DNA of 64,000 nt from Teratosphaeria epicoccoides (lineage: Eukaryota; Ascomycota; Dothideomycetes; Mycosphaerellales; Teratosphaeriaceae): assembly GCA_021401465.1 (NCBI GenBank), contig JADDMT010000077.1:62001-126000 (forward strand), read 5' to 3'. Made by a program: the position numbers and the translations under genes. Under the pieces are notes generated by a model that worked only from the letters and a program-made list of their open reading frames with translations, ran no database searches and had not been told where the DNA came from. Below, one piece after another: positions 10,002 to 21,105 of this stretch (the stretch's first letter is position 1; every line of letters begins with the position of its first letter).

Positions 10002-11498
10002 TTAGCGACTACTAGTTAGAGGCTTCCTAACCGAACCTAAAGTAGGAGAGTCTTTCTTGTTACAGTCCGCTAGGGACTACCTACCTACATGGGGTCTACT
10101 AAACACCCTGAAGCGACTATGAGTAACAGGGGTAGTAACGCCACGAAGAGAGGCTAGCATCTTCTTCTTTAGTAGGTTGCGAGAGAGCTCGTCTTCAGAG
10201 CCTATAGTAGCCAGAGAACTAGCGACATCCTTACTACGCCTAGTCACAACAACTACCTCATCCTTAGCATCAGAAGGCAAAGAGACTTGAGCGCGCTTGC
10301 GGCTGTCGCGCTTAGCCCTCGAGATTATCTTACGCTTCTTAACATAAGTGTCGACTACATTATCGGACTTAGTGTCCCCCTTAGGCGTAACTAGTATAGT
10401 AACACTATAGCGCGAAGGGATCACGTTAGGACCGAAGGTATCCTAGACGTCGTCATCCTCCTCATCCTTAAAGATCTAGCCTAGAGGCTTGTGCCTTAGT
10501 GTCTTGACAGACGTAGTGTAGGTCGCAAGCAGGGAAGGTTCGGCTTCCTCGTCGCTAACCTGAATTTTGGCCCTAGCCTTCTTCTTCTTCTTAGATAGTA
10601 GCGTCGAGGTAGCGTAGGCAGCGGCGCTATCATGTGTTAGCTGTACGCACGCGACAGGATTCAAGTAAGTAACTTACGGCTTAGTCCTTAGGACTAGCTT
10701 AGAGGCAGGCTGTCTCTAGGTATAGCGCTAGGGCGTAGCCTTAGCAGCAGGAGCGGTAAATTGCTTAATAACCTTCTTGCGGATTATCCGCGTCTTAAAG
10801 TCATTGTTAATAGAGGCAAGGGCCCTAAGTTGCTAACGCTAACGGCTAGTCGGATATTTCTCGACACTAACGTTAGCCTAGTAGAGAAAGTTAGCATTCA
10901 TACTTAGAGGGTACCTATACTATATACGTACTATGGCGAAGGTCTCGACCCTAACGGTTAGTACCTTTAAGATCTTCTAGACTAAGTCTACGATTAGACC
11001 TAGACAAACGTTTTCGCCTGTTAGTAGAGAGTCGAAGCGAACACTGCCGTAAGAACGGTTAGCAGTTGCGGTAAAGCACGAGAGGGCGCTAAGTAGGTAG
11101 GCAAGTGCCTCGCGGTACTTAGCCTGTAGCCTGTTCATAGTTAGAGTGCCTTTAGTAATCCCCTTGTCACGCGTACTCTAGAAGTCATCGATGTTACAGC
11201 AGAGCTAGTTGTACTCGCTATACACCTCTTTAGGGAGGTCTTAGCATTTTTGATGCTTGCCATTATAGTTAACATAATTATAGTAGACACTACCCTTATC
11301 AAATCCGCTAACGCAGATCTCGGCTATACTTCAGTTAGTACAAGTCACGCATACCTCGTAGGTAGGGGACGCCTTACTAACACGCGGAGGAGAGATGTGT
11401 GTAGCTTGGCTACTAAGGTTGTCAAGGCATCGTTAACATGAGCGACAATTGCGGGCAGAGTAAGTAGCGTCGAACTTAGTCTATAGCACATAAGCCAT
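10002..11498 (-). pseudogene. A1 antisense cysteine-rich ORF
   Basis: 1497 bp frame (498 codons plus stop) on the strand opposite gag-pol. It starts at ATG 11498 (MAYVL) and ends at TAA 10002. The N-terminus has paired cysteines (NCRSC.RC, then EVCVTCTN, then a segment that in A3 reads CVNCNSKHQKC), suggesting one or more zinc-binding clusters. The middle is helical; the C-terminal third is very basic (KKKKKARAKI, KKRKIISRAKRDSRKRA), like a nuclear localisation region. Stops are TAG/TAA only. A1, A2 and A3 agree in start, stop and frame, so it was a selected gene. The Cys layout recalls small Cys-rich domains in uncharacterised fungal proteins (DUF3716-like), by eye only. Function unknown. 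Confidence 0.8.
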
Positions 11499-12296
11499 TA
11501 TAGCTAAGACAGGTTAATTGATCTTGATTAATTGATTAAAGAAGAAGAAGCTCTAGTATAGACCCGCAGACATAGCGAGGCGCAAGCTAAGCGAAATGGG
11601 AGCGGAGGTTAATGTTAGTATCTTGGAACAGGAAGTTTAGGAAAGCGACGAGGTTTTTATACCCTCTAACAGCCCCCCTGTTACCTACTGCAACTGTTAA
11701 GCTAGTAACTTAAACTACATGCGTAGAGTACCTACCTTTAGTTAACTTACAAGGGGACCGAATAATGTAATAACAGATAACGCGGCTGTCACGCATATGC
11801 GCTAACCGCACTCGTGCTAGCCTACTAGCATAAAAATGTGGCGAGGCCCGCGCTAGGAGCGCGCTCCTGCTGTTTCGAGTAGCGCGCGTAGAGTGTCCGC
11901 GTACTTTCCTACTACCCTAAGGTTCTATAACACGTTCTTCATAGTCACGACTAAATAGGGACGGCCAAGCTACTTAGCGAGGCCGGCGCGCATGCTCGCC
12001 CTATAATTTAAAGGATTCACTAAAGTACATGCTCGTAGTGTCCTGATATCTCGATCTGCATGTAAAGCGAAGGTGTTACGAAGCCGCCTAACATGTAACA
12101 GGTTAAAACCCGCCGGAGTTAGCAGCCTCCGCCCTGCACTCGCTACGAAGGTGTTAAGGTATGCGTATAACACATGTTACGTAGGCTATCTACCTATTTA
12201 CCCTTGCGTAGTATAAGCGTGCTATATCCCGTACCCTATACGTTCCGCGTGCATTACTTAGTAAGGCTAGGGACATCCTCATAGGAGGAGGGGCAG
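11499..12296 (-). promoter_or_regulatory. A1 promoter region of the antisense ORF
   Basis: About 800 bp with no supported coding frame between the antisense ORF start and the 3' LTR. On the minus strand TATAAAAA (11661-11654) lies 163 bp upstream of the antisense ATG. Between them is a pyrimidine-rich stretch including CTTCTTCTTC. A2 and A3 have the same TATA box at the same 163 bp distance. The plus-strand end is the polypurine tract at about 12284-12296. Confidence 0.6.
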
Positions 12297-12656
12297 TAAT
12301 ACGGTTAATACTAGGGGGTTATTAGAACCGCATAGGTTCTAATGCCTACCCTTAGCATGTAGTAACCCTGCTACATATAGCAAGGGGGTCCTTCGTACAT
12401 ACATTAGCTCATATGTCGTCCGAGTAGGATTAGTTGTCGATGTAGGACGCCCCTACGTTACTAACCCTACAGTACCCCTGCAGGGTTAGGCTTAGACATG
12501 CTTTCCCTAATTAAGGAGCGTCAGGGGTTATAAGCACCCTTAGCGCTACCTCTGCGATAAGCAGAAAGCAGCGCTGTCTTGTACCTACTAAAAGGTCGGA
12601 TTACTCTATCACACTACGAGATATTTCTATATTATATAGCATATACATCTATATTA
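12297..12656 (+). repeat. A1 3' LTR
   Basis: 360 bp, same length as the 5' LTR, with differences mostly C/T or G/A transitions. Its first base pair shows RIP (TAATAC for TGATAC). It is followed by the CGAAC duplication at 12657-12661. Confidence 0.93.
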
Positions 12657-12661
12657 CGAAC

Positions 12662-12999
12662 ATAATGTAGCTTGTTAGTCAGATTTTACGGTTAGTCTTG
12701 TTTAAATAGTCTATAGCTCTCTGCTAATGTTGCTATAGCGTCCTCTAGCTATCTAGTTAGGATCTCTGTAATAGCTACAGATAGCTAGTATGTTGCAGAA
12801 ACTATAGGCCTTAGAGTCGCATGCCTTGTTAAAAGGGCGTAAGCCTCCTTGTATTAGCTAAGATCGATACGCATGTCCGCAAGATAGTTAACAGCCTAGC
12901 CTTTCTATGCATTAGCGCTACGTTCTAGTAGTACGCTTGCCTTACTAAATAGACCTAAGGCTTAATAGTAACAGGTACTTATTTTTAACTTCCTCTTAT
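12662..12999 (-). pseudogene. Middle segment of host reading frame between A1 and A2
   Basis: 338 bp of non-element DNA trapped between A1 and A2. On the minus strand the frame gives KRKLKISTCYY, GLFSKASVLLERSANA, YKEAYALLTRHATLRP and TLAESYRLFKQD. Stops are only TAG/TAA. It continues in phase to 39313 across A2 and to 4487 across A1 when one copy of each duplication is deleted. The short helical units recall TPR repeats, but this is not certain. Confidence 0.5.
12995..12999. repeat. Target-site duplication of A2 (CTTAT, left)
   Basis: CTTAT precedes the A2 left LTR and recurs at 39308-39312 immediately after the right LTR, 26 kb away. This identifies 13000-15022 and 32843-39307 as the two ends of one insertion. 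Both A2 LTRs are also 358 bp, sharing a 2-bp deletion against the 360 bp LTRs. Confidence 0.8.
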
Positions 13000-13357
13000 T
13001 AATATAGATATATGCTATATGATATGAAAATATCTCGTAGTGTGACAGAGTAATCCGACCTTTTAAAAGGTACAAGATAGCGCTGCTTTCTGCTTATTGT
13101 AGAGGTAGCGCTAGAGGTGCTTATAACCCCTAATGCCCCTTAATTAGGGAAAGCATGTCTAAGCCTAACCCCGCAGGGGTACCGTAGGGTTAGCGACGTA
13201 GGGGCATCCTACGTTAACTACTAATCCTACTTAGACGACATGTAAGCTAACGTATGTACGAAGGACCCCCTTACTATGTATAGTAGGGTCACTACATGCT
13301 AAGGGCGGGCATTAGAACCTATGCGGCTCTAATAGCCCCCTAGTATTAACTGTATCA
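13000..13357 (-). repeat. A2 3' LTR
   Basis: Reverse complement of the family A LTR, 358 bp. It shares a 2-bp deletion near its 3' end with the LTR at 38950-39307, supporting that they are sister LTRs. The polypurine tract complement (CTGCCCCTCCTCC) follows at about 13357-13369. Confidence 0.9.
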
Positions 13358-14155
13358 CTGCCCCTCCTCCTATGAGGATATCCCTAGCCTTACCGAGTAA
13401 TACGCGTAGAACCTATAGGGTACAGGATGTAGCACGCTTACACTACGCAAGAGTAAATAGGTAGGTAGCCCCTATAATATGTATCATGCGTATACCTTAA
13501 TACCTTCGTAGCGAGTATAGGGCGGAGACTACTAACTCAGGCAGGTTTTAATCTGTTACATGTTAGGTAGCTCTGTAATACCTTCGCTTTACATGCAGAT
13601 CGAGATATTAGGAAACTACGAGTATGTACTTTAGTTAATCCTTGAAATTATAGGGCGAGCATGCGCGCTAGTCTTGCTAAGTAGCTTGGCTGTCCCTATT
13701 TAGTCATGACTATGAAGAACAGGTTGCAGAACCTTAGGGTAGTAGGAATATGTGCGGACACTCTACACGTACTACTCGAAACAGTAGGAGCGTACTCCTA
13801 GCGCGAGTCTCGCCACATTTCCATGCTAGTAGACTAGTACGAGTATAGTTAGCGTACATGCGTGACAGCCGCGTTATCTGTTCTTGCATTATTCGGTCCC
13901 CTTGTAAGTTAACTAAAGGCAGGTACTCTGCGCATGTAGTTCGAGTTACTAGCTTAACAGTTGCGGTAGGTAATAGGAGGCTATTCGGAGGGTATAAAAA
14001 CCTCGTCGCTTTCCTAAACTTCCTGTTCTAAAACACTAACATTAACCTCCGCTCCTACTACGCTTAGCCTAAGCCTCGCCGTGTCCGCGGGTCTGTACTA
14101 GAGCTTCTTCTTCTTCAATTTATTAATCAAGATTAATTAACCTATCTTAGTAATA
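13358..14155 (+). promoter_or_regulatory. A2 promoter region of the antisense ORF
   Basis: Counterpart of 11499-12296. TATAAAAA at 13993-14000 stands 163 bp before the (mutated) antisense start. It has the same pyrimidine-rich leader with CTTCTTCTTC. No coding frame is supported. Confidence 0.55.
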
Positions 14156-15022
14156 ATAGCTTATGTGCTACAGACTAAGTTTGACGCTACTCGCTCTGCC
14201 TGCAATTGTCGCTCGTGTCGACAATGCCTTGACAACCTTAGTAGCTAAGCTACACATATCTCTCCTCTACGTGTTAGTAAGGCGTCCCCTACCCGCGAGG
14301 TATGCGTGGATTGTACTAACCGAAGCGTAGCTAAGATCTACGTTAGCGGATTTAATGAAAGTAGTATCTACTACAATTATGTTAACTGTAATAGCAAGCA
14401 TCAGAAATGCTAAGACCTCCCTAAAGAGGTGTATAGCGAGTATAACTAGCTCTGCTATAACATCGATGACTTCTAGAGTACACGTAACAAGGGTGTTACT
14501 AAAGGCACTCTGACTATGAACAGGCTACAGGCTAAGTACCGCAAGGCACTCGCCTACCTGCTTAGCGCCCTCTTATGCTTTACCGTAACTGCTAACCATT
14601 CTTATAGCAGTGTTCGCTTCGACTCTCTGCTAACAGGCGAAAACGTTTGTCTAGGTCTAATCGTAGACTTAGTCTAGAAGATCTTAAAGGTACTAACCGT
14701 TAGGGTCGAGACCTTCGCTATAGTACGTATATAGTGTAGGTACCCTCTAAGTATGAATGCTGACTTTCTCTACTAGGCTAACGTTAGCGTCGAGAAATAT
14801 CCGACTAGCCGTTAGCGTTAGCAACTTAGGGCCCTTGCCTCTATTAACAATGACTTTAAGACGCGGATAATCCGCAAGAAGGTTATTAAGCAATTTACTG
14901 CTCCTGCTGCTAAGGCTACGCCCTAGCGCTATACCTAGAGACAGCCTGCCTCTAAGCTAGTCCTAAGGACTAAGCCGTAAGTTACTTACTTGAATCCTGT
15001 CGCGTGCGTACAGCTAACACAT
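14156..15022 (+). pseudogene. A2 antisense ORF, 5' part
   Basis: Same protein as 10002-11498. The start codon reads ATA (14156-14158), ATG>ATA by RIP. The cysteine-rich N-terminus and the central part are present. The frame is cut at about 15022, just before the lysine-rich region, by family B pol sequence. The last 324 bp (14699-15022) are also present in a separately mutated copy at 32843-33167. Confidence 0.8.
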
Positions 15023-17200
15023 GATTCCGTTTTCGTCTTCCTAATCCTCCTGTCCATTAATGTCGTTATAGACAGCGAGTGCAATTAGGTCGTAGACTAG
15101 CGCGTTCTTCAGGTCGTCCTGAACTTCACTAGTCTATGTGACAGTCATAGCTACGAGTTAGTTAACTCCTAGCGTGCTATTACTGTTTTCCTAGAGAACA
15201 GCGTGTTTCTCCTGCTTCACGCCCTTCATGTAGTCCGTCTAGCGGCTAAGTGCATCGGCGCGTGCGTTATTAGTCCCCTTGCGATAGACGATCTTGTAGT
15301 TAAAACTAGAGAGCTCCTTACTCTACCGAACCTGTCGTCAGTTTAACTCTTTTGTTGTTATGAAGTATCGCAAGTTCTCATAGTCTGTGTAGACCGTGAC
15401 CTAGTGCTTAGAACCTTCTAAGTAGACTCGCTAGGCCTTATAGGCGTCTACTATAGCTAGAAGTTCTTTGTCGTAGACATCGTAACAGAGTTTAGGTCTA
15501 GACAATTTCCTCGAGTAGTAGGCGACTAGCTGTAGTCGTCTACTCGGTCCTAGTTAACTTAAGCATGCCCTAAGTGCTATGTCAGAGGCATCTGTTTCGA
15601 CTATGATAGGCTTATCTAGGTCGAATACAAGTAAGATCGGCTAATCTGTAAATTATCGCTTAAGTTCCTTGAAGGCATTCTATTAGGCGTTGTCCTATAC
15701 GAATAGTGTATCCTTTGTCATAAGAGTCGTAAGTAGTACCATAATCTTCGAATAGTTTGCCACAAATCTTCGGTAGAAGTTAGCGAATCTAAGGAAGGAC
15801 TATACTTCCTTAACATTAGTTAGCATAGGCTCTTCTTTTACGACTTAGACTTTCTTAGTGTCTATCTTGATTCTATTCTATGCTACTACGTAGCTAAGGA
15901 ATTGTACTTCCTGCTTGTGAAACTCGCTCTTCTAAGGCTTGACCTTTAACTAGTAATCCTAGAGTTTCTGAAGTACCTTACGCATGTAAGTCCTATGCTC
16001 TTCGATTGTCTAGGAGTAGACGAGGATGTCGTCTAGGTATATAACTACAAAGACGTCTAGGTACTCTCGTAGCACGTTATTAATAAATGCCTGCTATGTA
16101 GCTAGGGCATTTGTTAACCTAAATAGCATAACTATGTACTCGTAGTATCCGAACCTAGTTCGGAACCTAGTCTTCTATTCTTCGCCTTCCTTAATTCGAA
16201 TTCGGTTATACGCTCTAGGTATGTCGAACTTCGAGAACTATATTGCTCCTTGTAGGCAGTCCTGTAATTCCGAGAGCAAAGGAAGCGGATAACTATTCTT
16301 TATCGTGATGTCGTTTAATCTACAATAATCTATGTAGAGTCGCTACTTATCTTCCCCCTTAGGCACAAACAGGATTAGATATCTGGCTAGGGACTACGAC
16401 TTACGGATGAAGCCTTTCCGGAGGTTATATTCTAGGTATTTCCGGAGAATCTCTAGTTTCGCCGCTAATAACAGGCGAACTGATTGCTTTGTTAGTGTCT
16501 TACTAGGGAGTAAGGGTATCCTGTAGTCCTACTCCTAGTATTCTAGCAGAGCCTCTTAGTCGGGTTCTTCCTTGAAAAGAGTAGCGAACTCTTTATACTT
16601 ATCAGGAACTATGAATTCGACCTTGACTTCCGATTACGTTGCTTTAACCTATAGGACATGCACTTCCTGTTCTAGATCCTTAATAGCGGCTACTATCTCG
16701 CTTGAAGTCATAGCACATATTTCGATCTTGCCTAGTACGTCGTGCACTACAGGTAGAGGTATCGATCTTAAGAGTTCTAGGAACTAGATCCTCTCATTCT
16801 TCTAGTCGATATAGGGGTTAGCGTTTCTTAGCCATGGCAACCCTAGTACTACATCCGAGCCTAGTAACTCTATGATGTTAAACTAGAGCATCTCTTAGTA
16901 GCGTCCTATCCTGGAGGCATTATCTTAGTCTCTTCGTCAACTACTCCTTAGTTGTACATGACCGGCTTTCTATTAATTGCTTGTAGCGAGAAAGCATTTG
17001 TCTTTGCCTGTAGCTTTATCCTAGCTATCCTAGCGAACTTGGGTGTCATGAAGATTCTAGTACATCCTGAATCTATTAAGGCCCTAGCTAGCGTCTCGTT
17101 AATGTGTACCTATACTCTAAGGTTGTTCGCGTATCTAGCGCTAATCGCGGCACATTGTTGTAGCCCTGTCTAGTCTATCCGTAGGTCTAATTCTGGCGGA
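15023..17200 (-). pseudogene. pol: B3 pol, truncated before integrase
   Basis: Minus-strand protease, RT (GTATATAACTAC complement of the YLDD region near 16035) and RNase H, collinear with B1 pol 23420-25597. Integrase and chromodomain are missing because the copy is cut at 15023. TAG/TAA stops are frequent. Confidence 0.85.
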
Positions 17201-18974
17201 CCTTGTCGTTTCCCAAATAACTGTCTTTACGGACTAGTTTAGGGATTATGCAGTCTTGGCTTCTTCTCTAAGCGTTACCGTTTTCTGGCCTAAGAGTTCG
17301 TTCTCGCTCTTAGCCTCGCTATTCCTGCGCGTTCCTTACGTACTCTATCTTTAAGTAGTAGACTCGGAGTCGTAGCGCTCGTGGAACCTGAATTCCTTCG
17401 TAGGTTAGGTAGCCTCCCTAGGGCGTAAACTCTACCCTAAACAGTATAATTTCTTAGACAACTTTCTAATGCGCGTAAGGTTAAGCTATAACCGGTAGTC
17501 TCCTCAGGTGTTGTCACATACAGTCGGCTAGTTTGTCATACTAAAGCTAGTCGACATGTTGTACTCTATTAATCTATGGGCAAGCCTAAGCCTACTAGTT
17601 CTGTATGATTCGGATAATATCGAGTCTGATGTCATATGGCGGCATAGCCTATCGCTCTATGCTCTCGTCTTCCTCGGAATCAGGAATGACGGCTTCGACA
17701 AGCTCGTAGTTGTCGTCCGAACCTTCTTCTTCTTCTTCTAGCTCCTGTTGCCTTAGGACTATTACACTAGAAGGTGTACCCCTTAGCGCACAGATCGACT
17801 ATGCCTTGTTTCAGCTAGGGTACTATCCGGAACTATCTTTATCACTCATGTGAATTCGACAATTGTCGTCATAGCACGTAGTCTAAGTAAGTGCGGCATA
17901 GTCTGGTTCTCGAGTAGCGGCGGCCTTTTGCTAAGGCGCTGTTGTTGTCGCGCAAGCCTGCTCTATCCTAGGCAGCTCTTGTTATTACTTCTTAGCAAAA
18001 CATTTGCGGGCAAAGTGTCCTTTCGTTCTACAGTTATAGCACTCAAGATTACTCTTGTCGAACGGCTTCTTTAGACTATTCTAGGGAGGAGAGCCCTTCC
18101 GCGGCTTTCCTTAGGGTCTATTCCTTAGACGCCCCTTAGTCGCATCTAACTCCATAGGTTAGAGACTATAGTAATCGCTTTGCTATTTCGGTGCTAATCG
18201 TTAGACCTTATGGTTAGCCTGCGCTAGCTTGCGATTTCTATGTTGTCATTCTTGCTGTCGTTCCTAGATGCAATTATCGATTCTAATCGCGAGATCGCTT
18301 ATTTCCTTGAATGTCGTTAGCTAATCTCCTCAGGCAATTTCGTCTTTAACCGTCTCCTTTAGTCCCTAGTAGAACTAAGCGGCTAAAGCATTATCATTCT
18401 AGTCGACTCGAGCAGAGAGGGGCTAAAAGTCCGCGCGGTACTTAATGGCAGAACCCTTCTGCTAGATTCCTAGGAGAGCTCTCTCGGCCTCTTGTTGCTT
18501 ATTACTAAGCCTAAACGCTTCGCGTAATGCCTTAAACAAAGACTTGTCTAAGTTAAGAATCTCCCTAGTCGTCGTCTTCCTAGCTTCGACAGTGCTAACG
18601 TGATCTAGATAATCTATTAGATGAGGCTAGATAAACTCGAACGCTAGTCCCTTCAGGTAAGAGATAATGTACATCATTCGCTTATGATGTGTTATAAACC
18701 GTTCTGTATCCACGTTAAATGCTAACTAGCATTATAGAATAAACATCTCGACTTGAGATCGTTGTCCTGTAAACTCTGTAGGGCTTCCTATCTTGAAGCT
18801 GTTATTGCCGTGTCTATTCCTAGTAGTTAAACCTGCGACGGATGCTAGAGCTATCTCGCTAAGGTGAATAGATTTAAGCTACTACGTAATTTGAGGTATA
18901 GTAGCAACTTGTTCTCGTAGTGTTAGTTGACTGTCGCTAGAAGTTAAACTAACAGTTTAAGAACTACTTGACAT
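17180..18974 (-). pseudogene. gag: B3 gag
   Basis: Collinear with B1 gag (ATG at 18974, minus). The CCHC knuckle lies at about 18005-18048, with one Cys or His codon RIP-altered in places. A glutamate-rich segment (CTTCTTCTTCTTC complement near 17725) follows the knuckle, as in all B copies. The gag 3' limit was set by comparison with B1. Confidence 0.8.
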
Positions 18975-19033
18975 AGGCGTATGTCAAGCGCTTGACGAGT
19001 CCCCTGATGCTTCCTAAGAAGTAGTGCTCAAAA

Positions 19034-19503
19034 TGTCATAAGGGTAGGTACTAATAGCAGGAAGGTAACTAGGTATTAGACTCGCAGAGCTGTGAAGAAT
19101 ATCGATAATAGCAATTGTCCTTATAACTGACTATCCCCTAGGGAAAGGGAATTAAATTAAGCACGAAGCTCCTAACTGCCTGTCCTAAAGCTATTCCTAT
19201 AGACTAGAGAGATAGAGCAGCTCTGTTAGATCTGTCGACAGACTTAATAGATCCGTGTCTATAGATCTGTAGACTAACCCTACAGATCCGAGGGTCTATT
19301 ATCCTACGACAGATCCCTTCTCCCTTATAGGCCTGTAGATCTGTAGACTAACCCTATAGATCTAGGGATCTGTCCTCACGTGACAGATCCTTTCTCCTAT
19401 GACTATGCCTATAACTTATAGTACTCCTATGACTATATTATGATTCATAGTACTTAGGACCCTTATGATCCTGTAACCTAAAGTACTCCTAACACTCATG
19501 ACA
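19034..19503 (-). repeat. LTR shared by B3 (5' LTR) and B2 (3' LTR)
   Basis: 470 bp, TGTCA...TGACA ends. The left side is joined to B3's leader and gag. The right side is joined to B2's 3' region after loss of the polypurine tract and about 170 bp, the join being TGACACTA/GGACAG. It contains two tandem blocks of GATCTGTAG...CTA(C/T)AGATC palindromes like other B LTRs. Confidence 0.9.
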
Positions 19504-19505
19504 CT

Positions 19506-20035
19506 AGGACAGCATGAAGTCCTATACTTAGTATTAAGAGTTAAAGCTTGTTTGTCAGGTACACATTTCCTTAGGGAAATGTTCGTAATGTTACTTTAGT
19601 AACTGCCGGAGTTACGACACAAAGGTAACAGAGGTCAAATAGAAGAAGTTAGGCAATTAGCGGAAAAGACTAATTACTAGTCTTGATTATGCGAAGGTAG
19701 TCCTAGCCAAGGCTTTGTAGAAGATAATAGAGGCGCATGTAAAGGAGATATGTCTTCGAAAACAGTTAGACATAGTTAACTAGGAGGTCGAGGATGGTTG
19801 CGCTCTCAAGGAGCGTGAGATTAGGGAGGATGAGGCCGAGGAACAGGCTCTCTCGCAGGCTGGGTTTCTTCTTGACCTAGATCCTTTAGCGGGTCTCGCT
19901 CTTAGTCCTACGACATAGAGCGTAATAGAGGGTTTCGCTGACGCCTCATATTAGGGTTTCCTGGATAGCGTGATAGCCGAGCCGGTCGACAGCGTCCCGC
20001 AGGAGTCTAGTCGTGGCTTAGGACCTTCTTCCTAG
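19506..20035 (+). pseudogene. B2 antisense ORF, start deleted
   Basis: Same protein as the complete copy at 42078-42710. The first ~34 codons including ATG are lost in the deletion at 19503. What remains is part of the Cys cluster region, the coiled-coil (EEREIREDEAEEQ-like) and the C-terminus, ending at TAG 20033-20035. It overlaps the facing pol stop (20018-20020) by 18 bp. Confidence 0.7.
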
Positions 20036-21105
20036 GTTCGTTCCTTTCTCGAAACTTCGTATCTTTTGCTAACAGTTTCGCAGATATTCTAGGGGTTCCT
20101 AGGTGTTCTCGGTACTCCTATATCCTTCCCATTTTACTAAGTACTCTCACTATCTGTCCTGCTAGCGAGTGTTAACGATCTTCTCGACAGTGTACTTAGG
20201 TTCTTCTACTTTAAGGTTAAGTAGTAAGGGTTCTGTTTGTAGTGTAGCGTCTAGCGCTGCTTGTTCTAGCAGAGAGACATAGAACACAGGGTGTATTCTT
20301 ATCTGCTTAGGTAGCTGTAACTCAAAATTAACTAGTCCCTTCTTAGCCTTAATCCTGAATAGTCCTAGTTTTACAGTGTCTAGTTTTTTACTCAGCTTGT
20401 CCGATTTAATGTGACGGCAGAGGAGATACACCTTGTCCCCCTCCTTTAGAATTAGTCCCTTAATTCTCTTACGATTCGCGTACTATGCTATGTTCTACTA
20501 ATAGAACTACAGGTCGAGTCGTGCTTCTGTTTGCAGTCAGCGTAGATGTTCTACTCGTCTGAGTGCTACTAGGTTCGGATTACTAGCTAAGACGTCTAGA
20601 ATGTCTTCTATAGCTAATCTATATGCTATCTGAAAAGGCGAGAGTCCTGTCGACTCTACTAGCGTACTATTATACGCGAGTTATGCTATTAGTAACAACT
20701 CTACCTAGTTGTTCTAGTCCCTATTCACATAGGATCGAAGGTACTATTCTAACGTCTGATTTAGGCGTTCTATCTGTCTATCTGTCTAAGGGTAGAAGGA
20801 AGTACTTCGTCAATGTTTGACCTAGAATTGTCTCATTAGGGCTCTCTAGAAGTAAGAGGTAAACACGGATCCTTGATCCGTTACTAGGTCCTATAGCATG
20901 CCGTGTAGTGCTACTACCTATTAAATGAAGACATGCGCGATATCTTTAGTCTGGAAGCCTTCGTAGTAAGGGATAAACTTCCTAAACTTAGTGAATTAGT
21001 CGACTACTACCATAATCCTATCGAAGAACTCATTAGTAGCGGGTTCTCTTAACTAAGGTAGTTTAACAATAAAGTCTATAGCGAGCGATTCCTATAGCCG
21101 TTAAG
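20018..21105 (-). pseudogene. pol: B2 pol, integrase core and chromodomain part
   Basis: C-terminal integrase and chromodomain of B2, ending at TAA 20018-20020 (minus). It contains an 89-residue run with KLGLFRIKAKKGLVNFELQL and HPVFYVSLLEQ, the linker that precedes chromodomains in chromoviruses, then YTVEKIVNTR. The rest of the same gene is at 28111-30513. B1 sits between the zinc-binding and catalytic parts of integrase. Confidence 0.85.

Larger units (their letters stand above)
4488..12656 (+). mobile_element. A1: complete Ty3/gypsy chromovirus, family A
   Basis: 8169 bp element bounded by two 360 bp LTRs and a perfect 5-bp duplication (CGAAC). LTR ends are TGATA...TATTA, probably TGATA...TATCA before RIP. 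Order: LTR, 274 bp leader, single-frame gag-pol (5122-9861), antisense cysteine-rich ORF (10002-11498, minus), a long 3' non-coding region holding that ORF's TATA box, polypurine tract GGAGGAGGGGCAG (about 12284-12296), LTR. All coding sequence is RIP-inactivated. It stands tail-to-tail with A2. Confidence 0.95.
13000..15022 (-). mobile_element. A2 (left part): 3' end of family A chromovirus
   Basis: The 3' LTR, promoter region and 5' part of the antisense ORF of a minus-strand family A element. It is interrupted at about 15022, where family B sequence begins in the middle of pol with a 1-3 base ambiguity. The partner is 32843-39307. It overlaps that partner by about 324 bp of antisense ORF, so the split is not a simple insertion. 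Confidence 0.88.
15023..19503 (-). mobile_element. B3: 5' part of a family B chromovirus
   Basis: Minus-strand family B element keeping the 5' LTR (19034-19503), gag, protease, RT and RNase H. It ends in the spacer before integrase at 15023, where it abuts A2. Its LTR is directly joined to B2's 3' region, so B3 and B2 share one LTR. Confidence 0.88.
19504..21105 (-). mobile_element. B2 (left part): integrase end and 3' region
   Basis: 3' part of minus-strand B2, interrupted by B1 at 21106 with duplication TTAAG (21101-21105 and 28106-28110). It continues at 28106-32842. The LTR-proximal 3' region is shortened by a deletion at 19503. Confidence 0.9.

Noticed and set aside
17850..18074. Leu/Ser-rich short frames opposite gag (also 22555-22770, 31183-31482, 58731-58985)
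   Set aside because: Reverse-strand shadows of the CCHC knuckle region of gag.
19200..19400. CRISPR-like or satellite array suggested by repeated GATCTGT words
   Set aside because: The repeats are palindromic LTR motifs present in every B LTR, without equal spacers; this is a fungal genome.
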